Assembly: GCF_035046485.1 (NCBI RefSeq) | Contig: NC_085138.1 | Location: forward strand, 429,399,265-429,463,264 | Reading direction: 5' to 3' | DNA length: 64,000 bases | Source of the DNA: Aedes albopictus | Taxonomy: Eukaryota; Arthropoda; Insecta; Diptera; Culicidae | Position numbers and translations under genes: made by a program | Part shown: positions 11,363 to 22,874 of the stretch, piece by piece | Layout of the letters: each line of letters starts with the position of its first letter | Position numbering within the stretch: the first letter of the stretch is position 1 | Notes under the pieces: model-generated | What the model was told of the DNA's origin: nothing | The model's input: the letters and a program-made list of their open reading frames with translations, nothing else | Databases searched by the model: none

Positions 11363-12640
11363 GAATTTATGCAGGAATCCCTGGAGGAATTCTTAGACTA
11401 ATTCCTGGACTAACTCTGTGAGAAATTCCTGTGGGAGTTTCTTAAGGAATCCCTGGAGGATTTCGTGGAGAAATTCCTGGAGGAATTACGATAATTATTT
11501 CTGAAGGAATTCCTGTAGGGATTCCTGGGATAATTCTGGAGGAATCCCTATAGAAATCCTTGGAGGAACTCCTGGGGGAATGCCTGGAGATATGCCTGTA
11601 GGAATATCTGAAGGAATCTCTAGAGAAATACCTTAAGAAATTTCAAGAGGGGTTCCTGGAGGACTCCCTGAATAAATTCCATTAGCAATCCCTGGAGGAA
11701 TTCCTGGAGAATTTCCTTAAAGACTCACTGGCACAATTACAGGAGGAATCCCTGGACGAATCCCTGTAGAAATTTTTAGAGGAATCCATGCAGGAATTCT
11801 CAGAGGAATCCTGGAAGAATTCCTAGAGGAATATTTGGAGGAATCCCTTGAGCAGCTCCCGGAGGAATCCTAGGAAGAATTCCAGAAGAAATACAAAGTT
11901 CAATTTCTGAGGAAATTCCAGAAGGAGTTTCTGAGGAAATCTCAGTACTGAAGAAATTGCTGAAATTCCTGAGGAAATCCTGAAATCCTGGATTAATTAC
12001 TGGAGGAGTTTCTGAAGAAATCCCGAAAAGAGTTCTTGCAGGCATTTTTAAAATAATCCCGGAAGTTGTTCCTGAAAGAATTATAGAAGGAATTCGCGGA
12101 TGATTTCCTGCAGGAAAAATTTCTGAAGAAACTCCATGAGGAATTCCTTAGGGAATCTCAGGAAAGCGTTCTTAGCGAATTCCTGGAAGCATTTTTGCAG
12201 GAATTCCTGGAAAAAACAATCTGAAGAAATCCGTGTCTGGACGAATTATTGAAGGAATACTTGTATGGACCCCTTAAGAAATTTTTGGACAAATGTTTTA
12301 AGCAACTCCTGGATTATTTTTAAATAATCGCTGGTATAATTTTGTGAAGGATTTTTTTTAATAAATTCCTGCAAAAATACTTCGAATCATTCCAGATGCA
12401 ATTATTGGAGCAATCTCTAGCGGAATTCTGGAAGGAATATATGGAGAAATCCCTGTAGATATCTCTGAAGAAATACCTTGAAGGATCTCTGGAGAAATTC
12501 CTGAAGGAAGCCCACAAGAGGAGAAACCACTTAAGATATCCCATGACAAATCCTCAAAGATATGTCTGGGGTGAATTCTTAAAGGAATCTCTTGAGGAAT
12601 CTATGCAACAAGCTATGGAAAAAATCCTGGAGAAATTATT

Positions 12641-13087
12641 GACACTCATATAGTTTTCCTGAACAATACAAAAATGAACGTGTCTACCGAATTCAACATT
12701 GATTTAGAGCTAAAATAAAACGACCTGCAAAGGGATGGACTATGCAATTTTGGCCCAATGACACCCCCACTGACGGTATATGTTTTTTTTTGTCGAGCAA
12801 TTATTTTTATATATTTTTCCATACATTCTAATTTGTCCGAATAGCGTACGAAATTATTTTTTAATATTAATGGTCTTAGTATTAGCATTAAGCTAGTCGC
12901 TCGCACAAAATGGTAGGTGATACAGTCCTAGACCGCTGTTATGATTGTTGCCTCCCTTCCCGTCCGTTACCTAATCTCTGACTCTTAGATAAGATTGACG
13001 CAATCCTCCAACGGTCGAGAGCTGTCCTGATCACGTCCTTGCGACAGCTGAGAGATGGGAAATGAATCATTCAAACATAAAAGTATA
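12641..13087. other. intergenic, no feature recognised
   Basis: Follows the end of the satellite. Contains TTGGCCCAATGACACCCCCA near 12750, related to short motifs at 20113 and 20472, but no defined element. Confidence 0.4.
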
Positions 13088-13338
13088 AACAGAATTATTG
13101 CGTATTTCCCACCCCACTGAACCCCTATCTCAGTTAGCATAAATGCGGGATTGTGAACTGCGATTTCGCATCCAATCGTGTCGGTGTCTTCTGCGCACTT
13201 ATTCAGCATCTTAAAATAAATAAGTGCGCAGAAGACATCGACACGATTCGATGCGAAATCGCAGTTTTATTCACGATCCCACACTTATGCTAACTGCGAA
13301 AGGGGTCCAGTGGGGTGGGAAATGCGCAATAGTATAAT
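13088..13338. mobile_element. fold-back element, about 115-bp arms
   Basis: The left arm starts at TATTGCGTATTTCCCACCCC and the right arm ends at GGGGTGGGAAATGCGCAATA. The arms meet near 13212 at an AT-rich loop. Nearly the entire 250 bp would form one hairpin. No protein is encoded and no clean target duplication was found. Confidence 0.65.
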
Positions 13339-13345
13339 TTACGAA

Positions 13346-13500
13346 TTTTCTATCCGCATCTCTCTCACTCTTTTTCTGTTTTCATGCTATCTGCCGTTTA
13401 GCCTGGGTTGAAGCGAAGCGATTCATCAACCCAGATAAAGCAGCAGATAGCATGAAAACAGAAAGACAGTGAGAGAGATGTGGATTGGAAATGCATAAAT
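13346..13500. mobile_element. fold-back element, about 65-bp arms
   Basis: Directly adjacent to the previous hairpin. The left arm (CATCTCTCTCACT, then CTGTTTTCATGCTATCTGC) pairs with the right arm (GCAGATAGCATGAAAACAG, then AGTGAGAGAGATG). The loop includes CCTGGGTTGAAGCGAAGCGA. Possibly a second element or the rest of a compound one. Confidence 0.6.
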
Positions 13501-13869
13501 AATAGTTTTTTCTGTGTATCGAGCTTTTTTTGAGTGAATATTAGTTGGACACCTATGAAAGCCAAGTTTGGCCAACGTTTAGGCACCAACGTTTTGAAAC
13601 GATATGCAGGAACAAACTCACCAAATTATACGAATTCCAGTACTCTCGAGACGAAATTGTTGACTTCTTGAGCAATATTGCTCAAAATCACATGGAAATA
13701 ACACGAAAATGAATACGAATTCCGGCACCCCGATAACAACGAGAACTTTCACAATCGCGATTATAGCATTCAACACATTCATCTAATGCCATCCGAAGTA
13801 GATTTTGATTGTGAAAAGGAACAAATCATGTGCATTAGTGGAATCGAGTTCAGTTCTGTGCCTTCAGGG

Positions 13870-13925
13870 GACGGAGATGCTTGGAGGAAAGAAGCGCCCT
13901 CCTAGCGAATTGGGAGTTGTGGGAT
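13870..13925 (+). repeat. decayed tRNA-like sequence
   Basis: A possible T arm is visible: TGTGG, loop GATCGAA, TCACA. Upstream sequence CTCCTAGCGAATTGGGAG resembles an anticodon arm and shares CTAGCGAAT with the better-preserved cloverleaf at 43608-43679. No intact acceptor stem was found. Likely a SINE or tRNA remnant. Confidence 0.35.
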
Positions 13926-14035
13926 CGAATCACACCGGATTATGGTGAATCTTGATAATTGTAAAGGTTCCGAATGATTTTTAGATGGAAACTACAGGTT
14001 CAAGGAAAATATTTAAAGATTTTTTGAGGTATTAA

Positions 14036-14150
14036 CCTTCCAGGACGCGCGCCATCAAGCAACTGAAACTGCACCGCGCTCGTGTGGTATACAATGAGCG
14101 AGGTTTCTTGGTGGTGTTGTACTTTTTACAACAGCGCGCGTCCTGAAGGG
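14036..14150. mobile_element. 115-bp MITE with TTAA target (piggyBac-like)
   Basis: TTAA flanks both sides (14032-14035, 14151-14154). The left end CCTTCCAGGACGCGCGCC is inverted at the right as GCGCGCGTCCTGAAGG. A TTAA duplication and CC-starting ends fit a piggyBac-type non-autonomous element, though 115 bp leaves no coding evidence. Confidence 0.62.
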
Positions 14151-14700
14151 TTAATTGAGAAACCTTTGATTAATTTCTGAGTGTATTTATGGCAGTAATG
14201 CCGAAAAAGGCTATGAAGACGTTTACTGAAAAAGATGGAGAAATTTCCTACAATCTTGCAGATATTATTCTGAAGAATTTCTTGTGAAAATTAGTAAACA
14301 AATTCCAAGGAGACTTTTCAACATTGATAAATATTAGACAATATTCCTAAGGATTTTTTGACAGATCAAAAGAGGCATATATATTAGTTTCTGGAGACCA
14401 TGTAAACTAGCATCTTTGAACTCGGTAGCTGATGATCATTTTTAGTGTAGAATCATGCCGTAATTAAGTTTGAAAACGTGAAGGTGGAGGAGATGAAGGA
14501 TAGAAATTACAGTAATGATTTTTTTTTTGACTTTTCATACAAGGCTGGTGATTTCAAATTGATTTTTGTTCAATTATTAAGCAAAGTTGCTTACTTCATA
14601 TGTCTCATACCAATGCTCCGATTAAACTGAAATTTTGACCTTAACTCGTCAGCATATTATATTATCATTATTATCAAATGTACGTTGAGAAAGAATTTTC

Positions 14701-15790
14701 CAATAATAAGAAATCAAAGCTTGTTTTTCTCAGAGATGGCGCCACCACATTAGAAGTAAAATCATTTTTCTTGTATGGACAAATCGCTGGCTTGCACTTG
14801 TTCTGCATCACAACGATTTGTACCCTGGGGCAAAAAGTTGCAAATTAGAAACAAAATCATTATACCTATGCGTTTCTTCCGGATTCATTACAGTAACAGA
14901 GAATTTATTACGCCACCATACAAATTTCAAGCTGTTTACTTCTTTTTTTCTGACTGGCATTTTCCACCCGTGCTGTGCATGATGTTTCCGAGTGGATAGG
15001 TGCAGGCGGCGCCGCTGTATATGTGGAAAACACGTGGAACACGAGCGCCATCTATGATTCCGTAGCGTAAACTTTTCTGCTTGTTTACACTGTTATCATG
15101 TTTACCGCATTTATCAGAAAAGCGCCTCTACCGGCACTCTAGCAAAAACGCAGCTGATTGCTTGCCATTGTATTTTTCTCGTGAAAAAAAAAAACATTTT
15201 TACAAAAAGTTGAAAATTTTACAAAAGTTTAAGGAGGTGAGAGCATGCAATTTGAAGCAAAAAAAAATGAATTCAGATGACTGTAAAATATTGTTATTCG
15301 TTTTTAATTCATGCTAAAAGATTTAAAATAGGAAGCAAGCAGCTGCGGTTTTGCTAAAGTGCCGATAGTGGCGCTTTTCTGATAAATGCGGTAAACGTGA
15401 TAACAGTGTAAACAAGCAGAAAAGCTTGCGCTACGGAATCATAGACGGCGCTCGTGTTCCATGTGTTTTTCACATATACAGCGGCGCCGCCTGGCACATA
15501 TCCACTCGAAACATCATGCGCAACACGGGTGCAAAATGCCAGTCAGAAAAAAAGAAGTAAACAACTTGAAATTTGTATGGTGATGTAATCAATTCTCTGT
15601 TACTGCAATGAATCCAGAAGAAACGCGTAGGGATAATGATTTTGTTTCTAATTTGCAACTTTTTGCCCCAAGGCACAAATCGCTGCGATGCGGAACAAGT
15701 GCAAGCCAGCGATTTGTCCATACAAGAAAAATGATTTTACTTTTAATGTGGTGGCGCCATCTCTGAGAAAAACATGCTTTGATTCCTTAC
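14701..15790. mobile_element. large fold-back element, about 460-bp arms
   Basis: The left arm 14701-15165 is mirrored by the right arm about 15332-15790. Matching landmarks are GAGATGGCGCCACCACATTA near 14735 with its inverse near 15750, and GTAAACTTTTCTGCTTGTTT near 15065 with its inverse near 15415. The central spacer is about 165 bp. ORFs in the two arms (14775-14999 plus, 15470-15721 minus) are the same sequence read from each arm and are not genes. The arm shares short blocks with the fold-back at 5106-5452. Confidence 0.75.
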
Positions 15791-16134
15791 TATTGATTCA
15801 CTACAACGCAAGATATTTTAATTTAAGTGTAAATTTTAAAACAATGTAAAACTCGAATTTCAGTTATTATTCTAACACTGTACCGTCAAGTCGCCAGTCA
15901 CCGTGGGGGCTCCATTGACCGTGTGCCTTCGAATATTTTTTTTACATTATTTCCATATTACAATTGAATGGTATGACAATTTCCCTTCAATTTCACCAAT
16001 ACAACACTAATGAATTGTTACTATGTCAAAACGCTGGTTACAAACTTTTTACGGTACCATTTTGACACTAAAGTGTGTTTACATGAAGCGGTATTCTGAT
16101 GGTTCACTGCATTCTTAGTCAAAAAACGAAAACT

Positions 16135-16365
16135 GCGCTTACGTGATTTAAGGCTCAAGCATTCGTCATCATTTTTCGGAAATAGAAAAGCAGTTTTTTC
16201 GTTGTAAATCAAAACAATGACCACGAAAATGTATTCACTGCATTACATTCCTCATATGGAATGCAGTGAATCCATTTTCGTTGCATAACTGTTTGATTTG
16301 AACGAAAAAACTGCTTTCAAATGTTTGATGATGACGATGATTTCAATGACGAGTGCTTCAACGTT
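16135..16365. repeat. imperfect palindrome, about 100-bp arms
   Basis: Sequence around CTTTTTTCGTTGTAAATCAA type blocks at 16180-16245 is inverted at 16255-16325, with GAATGCAGTGAAT near the centre. Probably a decayed hairpin element. Ends and duplication are not defined. Confidence 0.45.
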
Positions 16366-16391
16366 AAGCGATAAACTAAATGTATTAACAA

Positions 16392-17339
16392 CACAGCGCA
16401 ACATTTTTATGTCTCAAGAGCAAAATTAAGTGTCTCCGACAGATTTTGGGCCGCTGAATCCGAATCCGGGCTCAGATTTGCTCCAGCACGTCAGAATTTT
16501 GAGCTATACCCCAATTTATAGGGCAACATATGCGATTTTGGGCTTTTTTGACTGCCAGCCATTAAGCATGGGAATATTTTTTTAAGCAAACAAAAGGTAA
16601 ATTGGTCAATTAACATCTTAATAACCGACTCATGCAAAATATTTCGTTTTACCAAATCGAATTTGATAGTTTTAAGCGATTTATGTTAGGTACAATATTC
16701 CCCATACAAGTCACCCTCCAAAAGTTGCATGCAAGTTTACTTATATAAACCACAGAGAACAGACATCCAGGCTAGAACGAATTTCGTTCAGAAACTTGTG
16801 TAAGGATTTGAATCCTTACTTGAGTAAGGTTGCAAACCAATATACGTCGAAAACACTAGCGCCGCCAAACGTCATATTGCCACAGTCAGTGGTGAATTGA
16901 AACATTTCAAGTGGTGAATAAAATTAGTATGAGAAACTCGCCGATTGCAGCGCCACCAGATTGCCACTTGTGTTGCCGATGAAATAATTCTTTACACACA
17001 ATTCAGATTGCACTTGGATGTCTGTTCTCTGTGTATAAACTGCCTAAATCTATCAAATTAGATTTGGTAAAACAAAATAGTTTGCATGAGTCGTTAATTT
17101 AGATGTTAATTGACCAATTTACCTTTTGATTGGCTATAAAAAATATTCCCATGCTTAATGGCTGGCAGTCAAAAAAGCCCAAAATCGCATATTTTGCCCT
17201 ATAAATTAGGGTATAGCTCAAAATTGTGACGTGCTGGAGCAAATCTGAGTCCGGATTCGGATTCAGCGGCCCAAAATCTGTCAGAGACACATAAGTTTGC
17301 TCTTGAGACAGACCAAAAGTTAATTTTTGTTACGCTGTG
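16392..17339. mobile_element. fold-back element interrupted by a MITE
   Basis: The left arm (from CACAGCGCAAC, with GTGTCTCCGACAGATTTTGG near 16430) is mirrored by the right arm (CCAAAATCTGTCAGAGACAC near 17271-17290, ending GTTACGCTGTG). Arms are roughly 300 bp. A 283-bp CACAGAG-type MITE sits in the middle with its own target duplication, showing that it arrived later. No 7-bp duplication was found for this outer element. Confidence 0.68.
16751..17033. mobile_element. CACAGAG MITE copy 1, TSD TATAAAC
   Basis: This 283-bp element begins CACAGAGAACAGACATCCAG and ends CTTGGATGTCTGTTCTCTGTG-like. The exact 7-bp duplication TATAAAC lies at 16744-16750 and 17034-17040. The interior differs from the other copies (a diverged member). 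Inserted in the loop of the fold-back element around it. Confidence 0.85.
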
Positions 17340-17636
17340 CAATTTTGTACCACCAAGAGGCAATTAAATTCACATACATATCAGGTATGTATTTTGCATT
17401 ATTGAAGTTTAAACTGAAAGTACGATTACCCCTACTATTTTAGTGAAATAAAAGGGCACGGTAAATGGATACACTAAAAATCAATGGTCTCCATTCACCG
17501 TGCTCCAAATACCTAGAGAAAAAAGGTTATTACTTAAAACTAATATAAGCGAAGAAAATTCACTTGGCTAGGTTGTTTTGATCAATTTTAAACAAAATAG
17601 AATAAGGTTTCTGATACACGGTGAATGGGTTTCTCA

Positions 17637-17702
17637 ATGCTCATTGAACTCAAAGCTAAGAAGCAGGCTCCGTCCCTAATTGGACTTAACGCCAGGAAGA
17701 AC
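17637..17702 (+). mobile_element. 3' fragment of the second SINE family
   Basis: The stretch with CTAAGAAGCAGGCTCCGTCC and TTAACGCCAGGAAGAA resembles the 3' end of the SINE family whose divergent full-length relative is at 2436-2745. The head and body are absent. Confidence 0.5.
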
Positions 17703-18016
17703 CTTTTAGTAGTTGTAGTTGTTGTTGTATTTTGAACAAAACGTTGAAAAAAACTCGCTTGTTGCAGCGCGGCGCTGCCGGTGGTAGCCGACCGCGCGAC
17801 TATCGGGAGGTTAAGTAATAATAATTAATATCAAGCAAAATAAGATGAATAAGCTGAAGATAGAAAACAATGTGACAACAAAACTCAAGATCTGTTTGAT
17901 TAACCCTAGTAAGATGTTGGGTTCAATATGGCCCAGAAAGGCACGCTCCACGTTCACTACGCCAGTCTGGTGCACCCATCGTAACATCTTAGGAGGGTTG
18001 ATACGAGGGGCTTTTA

Positions 18017-18516
18017 NNNNNNNNNNNNNNNNNNNNNNNNNNNNNNNNNNNNNNNNNNNNNNNNNNNNNNNNNNNNNNNNNNNNNNNNNNNNNNNNNNNN
18101 NNNNNNNNNNNNNNNNNNNNNNNNNNNNNNNNNNNNNNNNNNNNNNNNNNNNNNNNNNNNNNNNNNNNNNNNNNNNNNNNNNNNNNNNNNNNNNNNNNNN
18201 NNNNNNNNNNNNNNNNNNNNNNNNNNNNNNNNNNNNNNNNNNNNNNNNNNNNNNNNNNNNNNNNNNNNNNNNNNNNNNNNNNNNNNNNNNNNNNNNNNNN
18301 NNNNNNNNNNNNNNNNNNNNNNNNNNNNNNNNNNNNNNNNNNNNNNNNNNNNNNNNNNNNNNNNNNNNNNNNNNNNNNNNNNNNNNNNNNNNNNNNNNNN
18401 NNNNNNNNNNNNNNNNNNNNNNNNNNNNNNNNNNNNNNNNNNNNNNNNNNNNNNNNNNNNNNNNNNNNNNNNNNNNNNNNNNNNNNNNNNNNNNNNNNNN
18501 NNNNNNNNNNNNNNNN
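18017..18516. other. assembly gap (500 N)
   Basis: Exactly 500 unknown bases, which suggests a placeholder size. Apparent ORFs across it are artefacts. The left edge (about 17900-18010) contains TAAGATGTT and its inverse AACATCTTA about 90 bp apart, so the gap may sit beside another hairpin element. Confidence 0.95.
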
Positions 18517-18735
18517 AATGGCGCAATCCAAATCAAAGTTCTAACCTCTGCAGAGGAGGGAGATAAAATCTCAATGAAGGAGGAAGGTCGTTGAAAGATT
18601 TTTTTGAATGAAAACAAGATATTCCTAATATAATACATAGTTTTGAACCATTACTTTCACTACGAATTCTCATGTTAATGATGACCGGACTTTATGTTAC
18701 CAAACTGAATCACTTCGTCTTAAGATAGAGGGTCT

Positions 18736-19166
18736 TGCCGGGGCCCGTGGCGTAGTTGGTCACACGTTCGCTTCATATGCGGATGGTCATGGGTTTGATT
18801 TCCAGCCCCGGCACTTGCAATTATTCGTCAGTTGCTCTTCCTCCGAGAGCGGCTGACACTGACCCTCTTCTGAGCCCCGTGGCTCAAACGGAACCGGAAA
18901 CCTGGATATCGGCGAACTGCTCCTCATAATGGACCCCCAATCGGACTGGAAAGGAAGAACGGCCATCCATCATCCTTGTGCTCATCATTCTACCATGTAT
19001 AGAGTAGAAAAGTGAAAGCAGCAGAAAGGCAACCAGTTCGATAAAGTATAATAGAATATACATCTAGGCGCTGTACACAATGTAAGTGCAGCTGTCAATT
19101 GAAATCGCTCACGTAGTGCCCTAGTGGACAATAGAGCTGTAAATTAGGTGATTAAGAATAAAAAAA
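18736..19166 (+). mobile_element. Feilai-like tRNA-derived SINE, full length
   Basis: The head GGGGCCCGTGGCGTAGTTGG is followed by an A-box/B-box pair, the B box being decayed to GGGTTTGATTTCC. A body matching the copy at 10011-10446 leads to a tail GTGATTAAGAATAAAAAAAA. The 13-bp duplication AAGATAGAGGGTC lies at 18723-18735 and 19167-19179. This fits LINE-mediated insertion of a polymerase III transcript. Confidence 0.87.
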
Positions 19167-19186
19167 AAGATAGAGGGTCGTTTGAA

Positions 19187-19468
19187 CACAGAGAACAGAC
19201 ATCCAAGCTAGAAGAAATTTTCTCTCGAAAGCTGTGTAAGAACTCAAATATTTTTAGCGTTGACTACACTAGCGCCACCATACAACAAGTTGCCACAATC
19301 AGTGGTGAGTATACATATCTAGATAAGCTTCATATTCACCACTGACAACGGCATAGGAACTTTGCGATAGCAGCGCAGCCACGGAATTGCCACTTGTGTT
19401 GCCATTTCAAATGACCGTTAAATTCCTTATACAGTTTCAGAACTGGACTTGGATGTCTGTTCTCTGTG
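19187..19468. mobile_element. CACAGAG MITE copy 2, TSD GTTTGAA/GTTTAAA
   Basis: A 282-bp copy. The flanking 7-mers GTTTGAA (19180-19186) and GTTTAAA (19469-19475) differ at one position. It landed just outside the SINE's 3' duplication. Confidence 0.83.
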
Positions 19469-19475
19469 GTTTAAA

Positions 19476-20944
19476 TATTATGTAACATGCCATTTCACAA
19501 GACCCAATGTCGTGATAGTTTTTAAATGGATTAAAAAAATGTATGAACCGTGGCACAAGGGAAGAATTATCATCCTTTAATTATATGTATTTTATGAATG
19601 ACCCCTACATGGAATTCTTAATTCATAAAATTCAAATTTGACACTCAGTAAGCAATCTCGCATGCTTTCCTGTTCGCCATTCCACTTGCAATCGCTTTCC
19701 GATATTGTGATTATAATAAGTTGCCGGCTTTTCTGGCCCGGTATTTCCTACCTATTTTGATCCTATTATTCTCTGTTAGATTGGCGTCATATTCTTAAAT
19801 TTTCAAAAATGTGTTATTGGAATAAAAACGCAATTTAGAAAATTTTGTGAGCTAACGATACTGCAGTGCACCAGAAACCATGTGATGATTAGACGAACTA
19901 TTCATATGCATGAGTTTGCTGTTATAAATGTTATTAGGCACGGTACGTATGAACACACTCGCTTGACACTTGAATGAATCAATATTTCCAAAAAAATCTC
20001 CTCTATGGAGACACGGTAAACACGGTACCACTCGAATGTCAAATGGGTGGGTAAAGGCAGTGGATAACAAGCGTTTTTTTTTCATGTTGGTTTCGTGCAC
20101 TCAATTTTTCGCTTGACCCAATCTCACCCCCATTCTTAATGTTAAGACAAAGGTTCGAAAATATTGAATTTTCAAATAAAAAATCAATTGACAGCCATCA
20201 ATTTTTGATGCATCAACTAGGTAATAGCTATAGCATACCAATTACAAGAAAATTTATGGTATGTTACTTATGCAACAGAATTTTTTGTAGAGAGATTCGC
20301 TAGGGGTTTCATCATCTAAGTTTAGCCACATATGTAACAAAAAACTACCTATAACTAAAAATATTATTATGCATTATGACGCGTAAAAATATATCCTCTT
20401 TCAACTAATATAACGTTTTAATAATAATCTACGGTATTTGATTAGATATTTCAAGTTTTATGTTTCTCCGTTTTGACCCAATCTCACCCCCAGACCCATT
20501 GTCACCCCCACCAACGATAGTAGTTTGACCGAAGACGAAACTATACGTGTTTCGATAACTAGTGCCGAAGAACCGTTCTTAATTATTACACAAACCACTG
20601 GCAAAAGCGCAAAAATCAATGTTATGTTTTAGGTCCTCCAAGAAACCCTGGAATTAAGAACTGCATGATTTATAGGCTCTACAATGGTCATCCAACTTTT
20701 GTGATATCTGCCCCCGGTTTTAACCGTAAACTTGCGCAACGCAACGGGAAGTAAATCTACGGCGTATACATCCTGAAGTCGAAGTAGACAAACTTTTTGA
20801 GGCTCATGTAAATATTTGTCAAACAATTTTTCCCGAGTATATCCATGACTGTTTTCAAAAAAATATGGATACCTACTGTTCCCGAAATCAAAAACCATTA
20901 CAGAAACCGAAAATGAAAGATTACGAACTGATTCAACGGCAACG
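19476..20944. other. intergenic; no gene recognised
   Basis: No supportable coding sequence. The 20-mer TTGACCCAATCTCACCCCCA-like block occurs at about 20113 and 20472 in direct orientation, 359 bp apart. This may be the ends of a decayed repeat, but nothing else defines it. Confidence 0.35.
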
Positions 20945-21087
20945 ACTTTTGGCGCGAAACAACGCACAATAGGAACTTGGAATGTATTAACCCTAGCCCA
21001 GCAGAGTAACCGTGCACAACTAGCCAATGAGGCATGCCGTATGAAGCTTGAGATCCTTTGGAGCTCCTATTAATTGGGAACCTATTA

Positions 21088-21376
21088 CAGTAGACGTTCG
21101 ATAAGTGCAACATGTTTATGTTTCAGTTACCGAATGAAATTCGCTAACTGCAACGACTGACAGCCGTCAAACAGTTGTCAATTGCTGTTGGACGCAGCCA
21201 GAATGCACTCAAAAACATCGCAATGCAGCTGTAGTGCATACGAAAAACATCGCAACCGTGTTGACGTTTTGTTTTTGACAGATAGCGGTGCGATAACTGC
21301 AAAATTGTTGCACTTAGCGGACTTGCAGTTAAAAAGCATTGCAGTTAAATCGTTTGCACCGAGCGAACGTCTACTG
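21088..21376. mobile_element. pogo/Tc1-type MITE with TA duplication
   Basis: It begins CAGTAGACGTTCGATAAGTG and ends GAGCGAACGTCTACTG, flanked by TA (21086-21087, 21377-21378). Subterminal TTCGCTAACTGCAAC recalls pogo/Tigger ends. A relative lies at 46739-46994. It interrupts the endonuclease region of the dead retrotransposon. Confidence 0.75.
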
Positions 21377-22657
21377 TAATGAGAGGATAATTGTAGCCAG
21401 ATTCAAAACACGGCTTCGAAACCTTACCATGATCCAATGTTGCGCACCAACCGATGCTGCCGAAATGGAAGAACACTCGGATTATGAACACGTCATGGGA
21501 CGCCATGGTCTCGAAGAAATGAGCGAGAACGGAGAGCCGTTTGCAGAGTTTTGTGGCAACAATGACATGGTGATTGGGAGATCGCTCTTTCCTCATCGAC
21601 CAGTGCACAAAGTGACATGAGTTTCCTGTCATGGCGTCACGGAAAATCAAATCGACCACATTTGCATCAGCTGGAAATGGAGACGGAGCCTTCATGATGT
21701 GCGGAACAAACGTATCGCCGACATTGCGTCCGATTATCATCTCCTAATCGGCGAGATCCGGCTGCGCATTGCTAGGATCCATCGACCGGAAGAGAAAATC
21801 GGGCGCCGGTTCAACACACGCTGACTGGAAGACGCTACGGTGAAAAAGTCCTTCGTCGAGGAGCTAGAGAACCGTGCTGCGGATATTCCAGCAGGTGGAA
21901 GCGTAGAAGATCAATGGAGTCCCATCAAGAACGCCTTCATCGCCACCGGCTAGAATAATTTGGGAGAGCTACGTACCCGGAGAAAGCAGTGGATCACAGA
22001 TGGCACCCTGAGGAGCGAAGAAACACCAAAATCGCGATAGAGCGAGCAAAAATACGAGGAGCCAAAGCCGTAGCCCGTCAGCGCTATTCGGCTCTCGAGA
22101 AGGAAGTGAAACGCTCATGTAGACGGGACAAAAAAGCGTGGGCGGACTCCCTAGCCGACGAAGGCCAGAAAGCCGCAAACACCGGCGACATTCGACACCT
22201 CTACGATGTTGCCTTAGTGGGACTAAGATGAATACTAGAGACGCAACCTATCCAACACAACTGCTAGATCTTTGTAGGCTATTTCATTGTTCAGATAAAA
22301 CCTATCTCTATTGCAGTGGCGCCAGTTTCACTCAAACACTTGCCAACTCGCGGCAACAATGCCCGTGAATGACACGCCTGGGCAGTTATTGACCGACCCG
22401 GCTGACCAGTTGAAGCGATGGCGCTGGTTCGAGCACTTTGGAAACCTTTTTCAAGTGACGGCCAAGCCATCAACACCTCAGTATGATCCGCCAAGGGTTC
22501 GACGCATTACCCGAGTCAACACCAAAGCTCCATCAGTGCAAGAGATAGAAACAGCCATCCGTAGCATGAAATCGAACAGAGCCCCGGAAGTCGATCGCAT
22601 ATCAGCTGAGATGCTCAAAGCTGACCCCGTAGTATCCGTACAACTGCTGCACCAGTT

Positions 22658-22874
22658 ATTATGTTTCCAGTTCAAAACCGAATTAGCGACATTTTTTCTG
22701 TGACTTCCGCTGCTTTTGCCTTGCGTTAAACATAATGTCGGAAGTGGGGCGCTGTATTGTACACCTGGTGCTCTATACAGCGCCCCACTACCGACATTGT
22801 GTTTAACGCAAGGCAAAAGCAGCGGAAGTCAAAGAAAAAATGTCGCTAATTCGGTTTTGAACTGGAAACATAAT
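22658..22874. mobile_element. 217-bp near-perfect palindromic MITE
   Basis: The arms of about 100 bp are nearly identical inverses, starting ATTATGTTTCCAGTTCAAAA and ending with its complement. The loop is short (about TGTACACCTGGTGCTC). It splits the retrotransposon between its linker and RT pieces. The few arm differences suggest recent insertion. The target duplication is ambiguous (AT-rich). Confidence 0.75.

Larger units (their letters stand above)
7970..12640. repeat. degenerate 12-bp tandem satellite (GGAATTCCTGGA-like unit)
   Basis: About 4.7 kb consists of variants of a 12-base unit close to GGAATTCCTGGA, often with an EcoRI-like GAATTC core. Because 12 is divisible by three, every frame reads as a four-residue repeat: GIPG-like, EEFL-like or NSWR-like forward, and PPGI-like on the other strand. 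This explains the many overlapping ORFs on both strands (for example 9467-10000 minus and 10807-11271 plus). None has a defined start context, splice signals or a fixed frame over the array. Interruptions are a unique stretch at about 8131-8268, a SINE at 10011-10446 and a small retroposed insert at 11308-11362. Confidence 0.85.

Noticed and set aside
16392..17339. Assigning the CACAGCG fold-back to the 7-bp-duplication MITE group
   Set aside because: Flanking 7-mers (TTAACAA and CAATTTT) do not match and the similarity is limited to CACAG.
17811..18638. ORFs of 170-275 codons
   Set aside because: They run across the 500-N assembly gap, where no sequence is known.
20113..20491. Direct repeats TTGACCCAATCTCACCCCCA as LTR or element ends
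   Set aside because: Only about 20 bp match, with no inverted partner, duplication or coding content between them.
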